A stretch of 64,000 bases of DNA from positions 32,104,527 through 32,168,526 of the forward strand of contig NC_030384.2 of the NCBI RefSeq assembly GCF_001625215.2, read 5' to 3'. Shown in pieces: positions 61,480-64,000 of the stretch; within the stretch, counting starts at the first letter, position 1, and the number at the start of each line of letters is the position of its first letter. A program made the translations under genes and the position numbers. Origin of the DNA: Daucus carota subsp. sativus. Its lineage: Eukaryota > Streptophyta > Magnoliopsida > Apiales > Apiaceae. A model generated the notes under the pieces. That model saw nothing but the letters and a program-made list of their open reading frames with translations. It ran no database searches and was not told the DNA's origin.

Positions 61480-62907
61480 CTGCAAAAGTTATATATGTTC
61501 AGATAATTCTTCCTACAGTAGTTCTTCATAAATCATTGGTCAAAACAATGTATGAGATTAACACATACTAGGCCGAAAAAGGTTGGTAGGAATGAATTAG
61601 AGAAGACGACACACAAAATCAATCGTAAAAAACACCAGGTATTTCGGGACTCATTCTAGCACTCATGAGTCATGAGAAAACTCTAACTTTAAAGAGAGAG
61701 GGAGTTGGGGGGAGCAGAGACAGAGAGATCAGATATTTTTCTCCGATCCTGTCAACAAGACCAAACCAGTCCAAAGCAAAATCCTCAAACAAGTCCTTGA
61801 ACCTCAACCAGACTTTCAAAGGATCATACATGTAAATGTGTGCATTTCTATATGTTGCAACATAATAGTTTCACAAAGAAAATATAATGGGTTATATAAG
61901 CTATCTGCCTATCCAACTCGTTTAAAAAGGGTTCAGCGCAAGTAATGAGCAATCGACTCCCATATATGTCAACTGCATTAATTTATTTATCTGTGCATGT
62001 TGTTTTTCCGGAAAACATCAACGGCAAACTCAGTACATAAATTAACAAGTACGTAAGTGCACTAGTGATGGGGAGCAAACGAGTTAAGAAATTGATTATT
62101 ATTTAATTTATGTTATAATATATGAACGGAACTGATAGTAATCTATTAAAAAGTTATTATTAGATACACAGATTATCATAAATATTATAGTGGTGGAGTA
62201 ACAAAAAGAGTTGTCCTTATAGCAGTAAATTAGTATTAGAATCATACATTTATCTGAAGTAGTTTTCTTACTATAAGGAATAAGGATCCTCCTCTCCTGT
62301 ACAAGGAAATGTAATCTTTTATGATATTGAGATTTTTCTCAGGTTGCGGTCCAAACACCAAATTCCCTTGTGCAGTTAGTGAATCAGGGAGTGGTTCTTC
62401 TGCCTAATTCTATCCTTTTTAGTGCTCATCTCATAAATTCTTGTTCTAAATTTGTGTTCGGTATGATCTAGCCTGCCCTACCACCCTTTTATGTTCAAAT
62501 GACCAAAAGAAAAGAATTGGGATTAATTAAGTCATTCTTAAGTCCGCCGTCTGTCTCGGATCCTATCTGATTGTAGTTTAAAGCAGGCCTCAAGTAAGAA
62601 GTACATAGTTTTGCTCTTACCCATTTAAGTTGGAAAACACTGACTTTGAACCAACCCAAATCTACACTATGTACTTGCATATGGATGTCTCCCATTTCTT
62701 TAGAAGTAAGTTAAACCCTCATTTCCATGATAGTACGCATAGTACACAAAGTGTGCAAGCACAAAACAAATCTAAGTTATCTGATTTTGTTCTGACATTC
62801 CATATACTTTGTTGTAGAATTTCCAATTGATTTTGCAAGAAAGCACACCTATTTTCCTTTTTATGCCACAAGACATTTAACTCAGGACTCAAAAGACTAT
62901 GCTTGTA

Positions 62908-62981
62908 ACATCCCACATCGATTAGAATGAGGGTGCTTTTATATGCCTTAAACACCCTCATTCTCATCAACGTGGGATGAT
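62908..62981. repeat. Imperfect hairpin with CCCACATCG ends
   Basis: CATCCCACATCGATTAGAAT then GAGGGTG (62909-62935) pairs imperfectly with CACCCTCATTCTCATCAACG then TGGGATG (62953-62979). TTTTATATG lies in the loop. Such ends are common in plant MITE and LTR remnants. Confidence 0.6.
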
Positions 62982-63114
62982 ACAAAGCTAATAAGCATCT
63001 TACACATCTCCAAGAACAGATTTCATTATTCTTCCTCCAACTTGAGTTTGGAGAAAGTGTGTATTTGGCTCTTTCTCAAGAATTCATCCAAAAGTACAAA
63101 CCAAACATAACCAC

Positions 63115-63178
63115 TATATCGCGATCCCTAGTGTAAGATTAGGGTCTAGGAGGGTAAGATGTATGCAAACTTACTAAC
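63115..63178 (-). mobile_element. SINE-like fragment
   Basis: On the minus strand it contains TTTGCATACATCTTACCCTC then CTAGACCCTAATC, closely like the core of the element at 3590-3722 (CTGCGTACATCTCACCCTCC). It has no recognisable 5' promoter boxes, so it is a relic. Confidence 0.5.
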
Positions 63179-64000
63179 TTATTTCCATTCCTAAGGATGA
63201 AGATATTATTTCCAAGAAGAACCCGGATAATAAATGTTGAGTACGAAATAAAAGTAACAAGCATGCATACTAATATAGTATAGAAAAGAGAGATTATTCC
63301 CGAATAGAAGATAAACAAGATACTATAATAGAATTCCCAAACCCAATGTTACCGGCGCACCTTGGACCACCTTAAACTACAGCAAAAACCAAAAACCAAC
63401 TACTCTTATACAACACCTCCAAGAACTCCTAACTGAGGTCATGTCTTCATTGAGGTTTAAGGCCCTACCGGCATCACTCTTAAGTGAGTAATAGAGAGAA
63501 CCATTTGAGGATTTTCCTGACAAGATGTATCCACAAGTCCATCTAAACATTTTTGATTTCTACACTTCCAACTTTAGGGCCTCCTTCAATGCCCAACGTT
63601 AACATCACAACATAGCCGGTCTGATCTGATAGCTTCCCTATAGAATTTTTCTTTCAGCTTAACGGATATTTTTGTCACACAACACCCTGGTTGTGTCACC
63701 TTTGTGGCAGGCTAGCCGCCCTTCACTTTAACCGACCTGACCTGACTTGATATGGTATGTGAATCATCATCTTTTTTCTTTATGAATGATAAATCCTGAA
63801 CATCTCAAAGACTTAAAATTTCAGATTTACCCTAACCTATTATTTCAGAAGTGTGTCCACAAATCATTTTTTGTATGTGAACAGTATAAATTTGAAAAAA
63901 AAAATGAGAATTTGGAAAATTTTGAGTCAAAAGATTGAGGTAAATTATTCAGATACTTTTAGCCTTGATTTGCCAACAAAAAGAAATATCCAAACAACCC

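Larger units (their letters stand above)
61480..64000. other. Probable DP intron running off the right edge
   Basis: The next upstream DP exon (the part before VADELVAEF) is not found in this 2.5 kb, so this is most likely intron. It holds a hairpin repeat (62908-62981) and a SINE-like fragment (63115-63178). Short open frames at 62495-62985 match no family I know. Confidence 0.55.

Noticed and set aside
62908..62945. snRNA-type USE (ATCCCACATCG) with TATA as a pol II/III small RNA promoter
   Set aside because: The gap to the TATA-like TTTTATATG is about 16 bases, not the roughly 24 or 34 expected. The motif sits in a hairpin, and downstream sequence does not look like U6, U3 or 7SL.
1..64000. 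CRISPR arrays, tRNA or rRNA genes, LTR retrotransposons
   Set aside because: No spaced identical repeats, cloverleaf genes, rRNA text or paired long terminal repeats were seen on reading both strands.

Overview
The window is nuclear DNA of a flowering plant. Its genes are split by many GT-AG introns. The DNA is AT-rich and dense in plant-type MITEs. It carries plant-only families: XTH, R2R3-MYB, DUF4050 and ABCB1. A SINE-like 3' end of a type I know from asterids hints at an asterid dicot, but I cannot fix the species.

Layout from left to right: (1) first exon of a xyloglucan endotransglucosylase/hydrolase, minus strand, cut by the left edge (109-334). (2) Intergenic DNA with tandem duplications and a SINE-like 3' end. 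(3) A small four-exon DUF4050 gene, plus strand (4264-7103). (4) A 16-exon FAD-synthetase-like gene, plus strand (9030-18727), with a PAPS-reductase-like domain followed by a molybdopterin-binding-like domain and two MITEs in its introns. (5) A thioredoxin-like 3-3 gene, plus strand (19877-23451), whose 3.2-kb second intron holds a 1.9-kb inverted repeat. (6) A RAX/Blind-type R2R3-MYB gene, plus strand (28522-29927). (7) About 10 kb without genes but with a dense MITE cluster, including a hairpin element with a perfect 10-bp target duplication. (8) A full-length LINE, minus strand (39831-45312), with two open reading frames and matching target duplications. (9) A hAT-like MITE with an 8-bp duplication and further MITE pieces. 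(10) A ten-exon ABCB1 auxin-transporter gene, plus strand (47905-53183). (11) A ZNF593/Bud20-like ribosome-biogenesis zinc-finger gene, minus strand (54794-56483), with telo-box and site II motifs upstream. (12) The 3' six exons of a DP-type E2F partner gene, minus strand (58663-61479), whose 5' exons lie beyond the right edge.

The genes do not form one pathway. Cell-wall remodelling (XTH), axillary-meristem control (MYB), auxin efflux (ABCB1) and cell-cycle entry (DP) sit side by side. From memory, several have Arabidopsis relatives clustered around At2g36870-At2g36930 (XTH32, RAX2, ABCB1, a C2H2 protein), and DPB and the FAD-synthetase-like gene are near each other on chromosome 5. The window may therefore be an old conserved gene block. 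I found no clearly new multi-gene system. The best unexplained structure is the long inverted repeat inside the thioredoxin-like intron.
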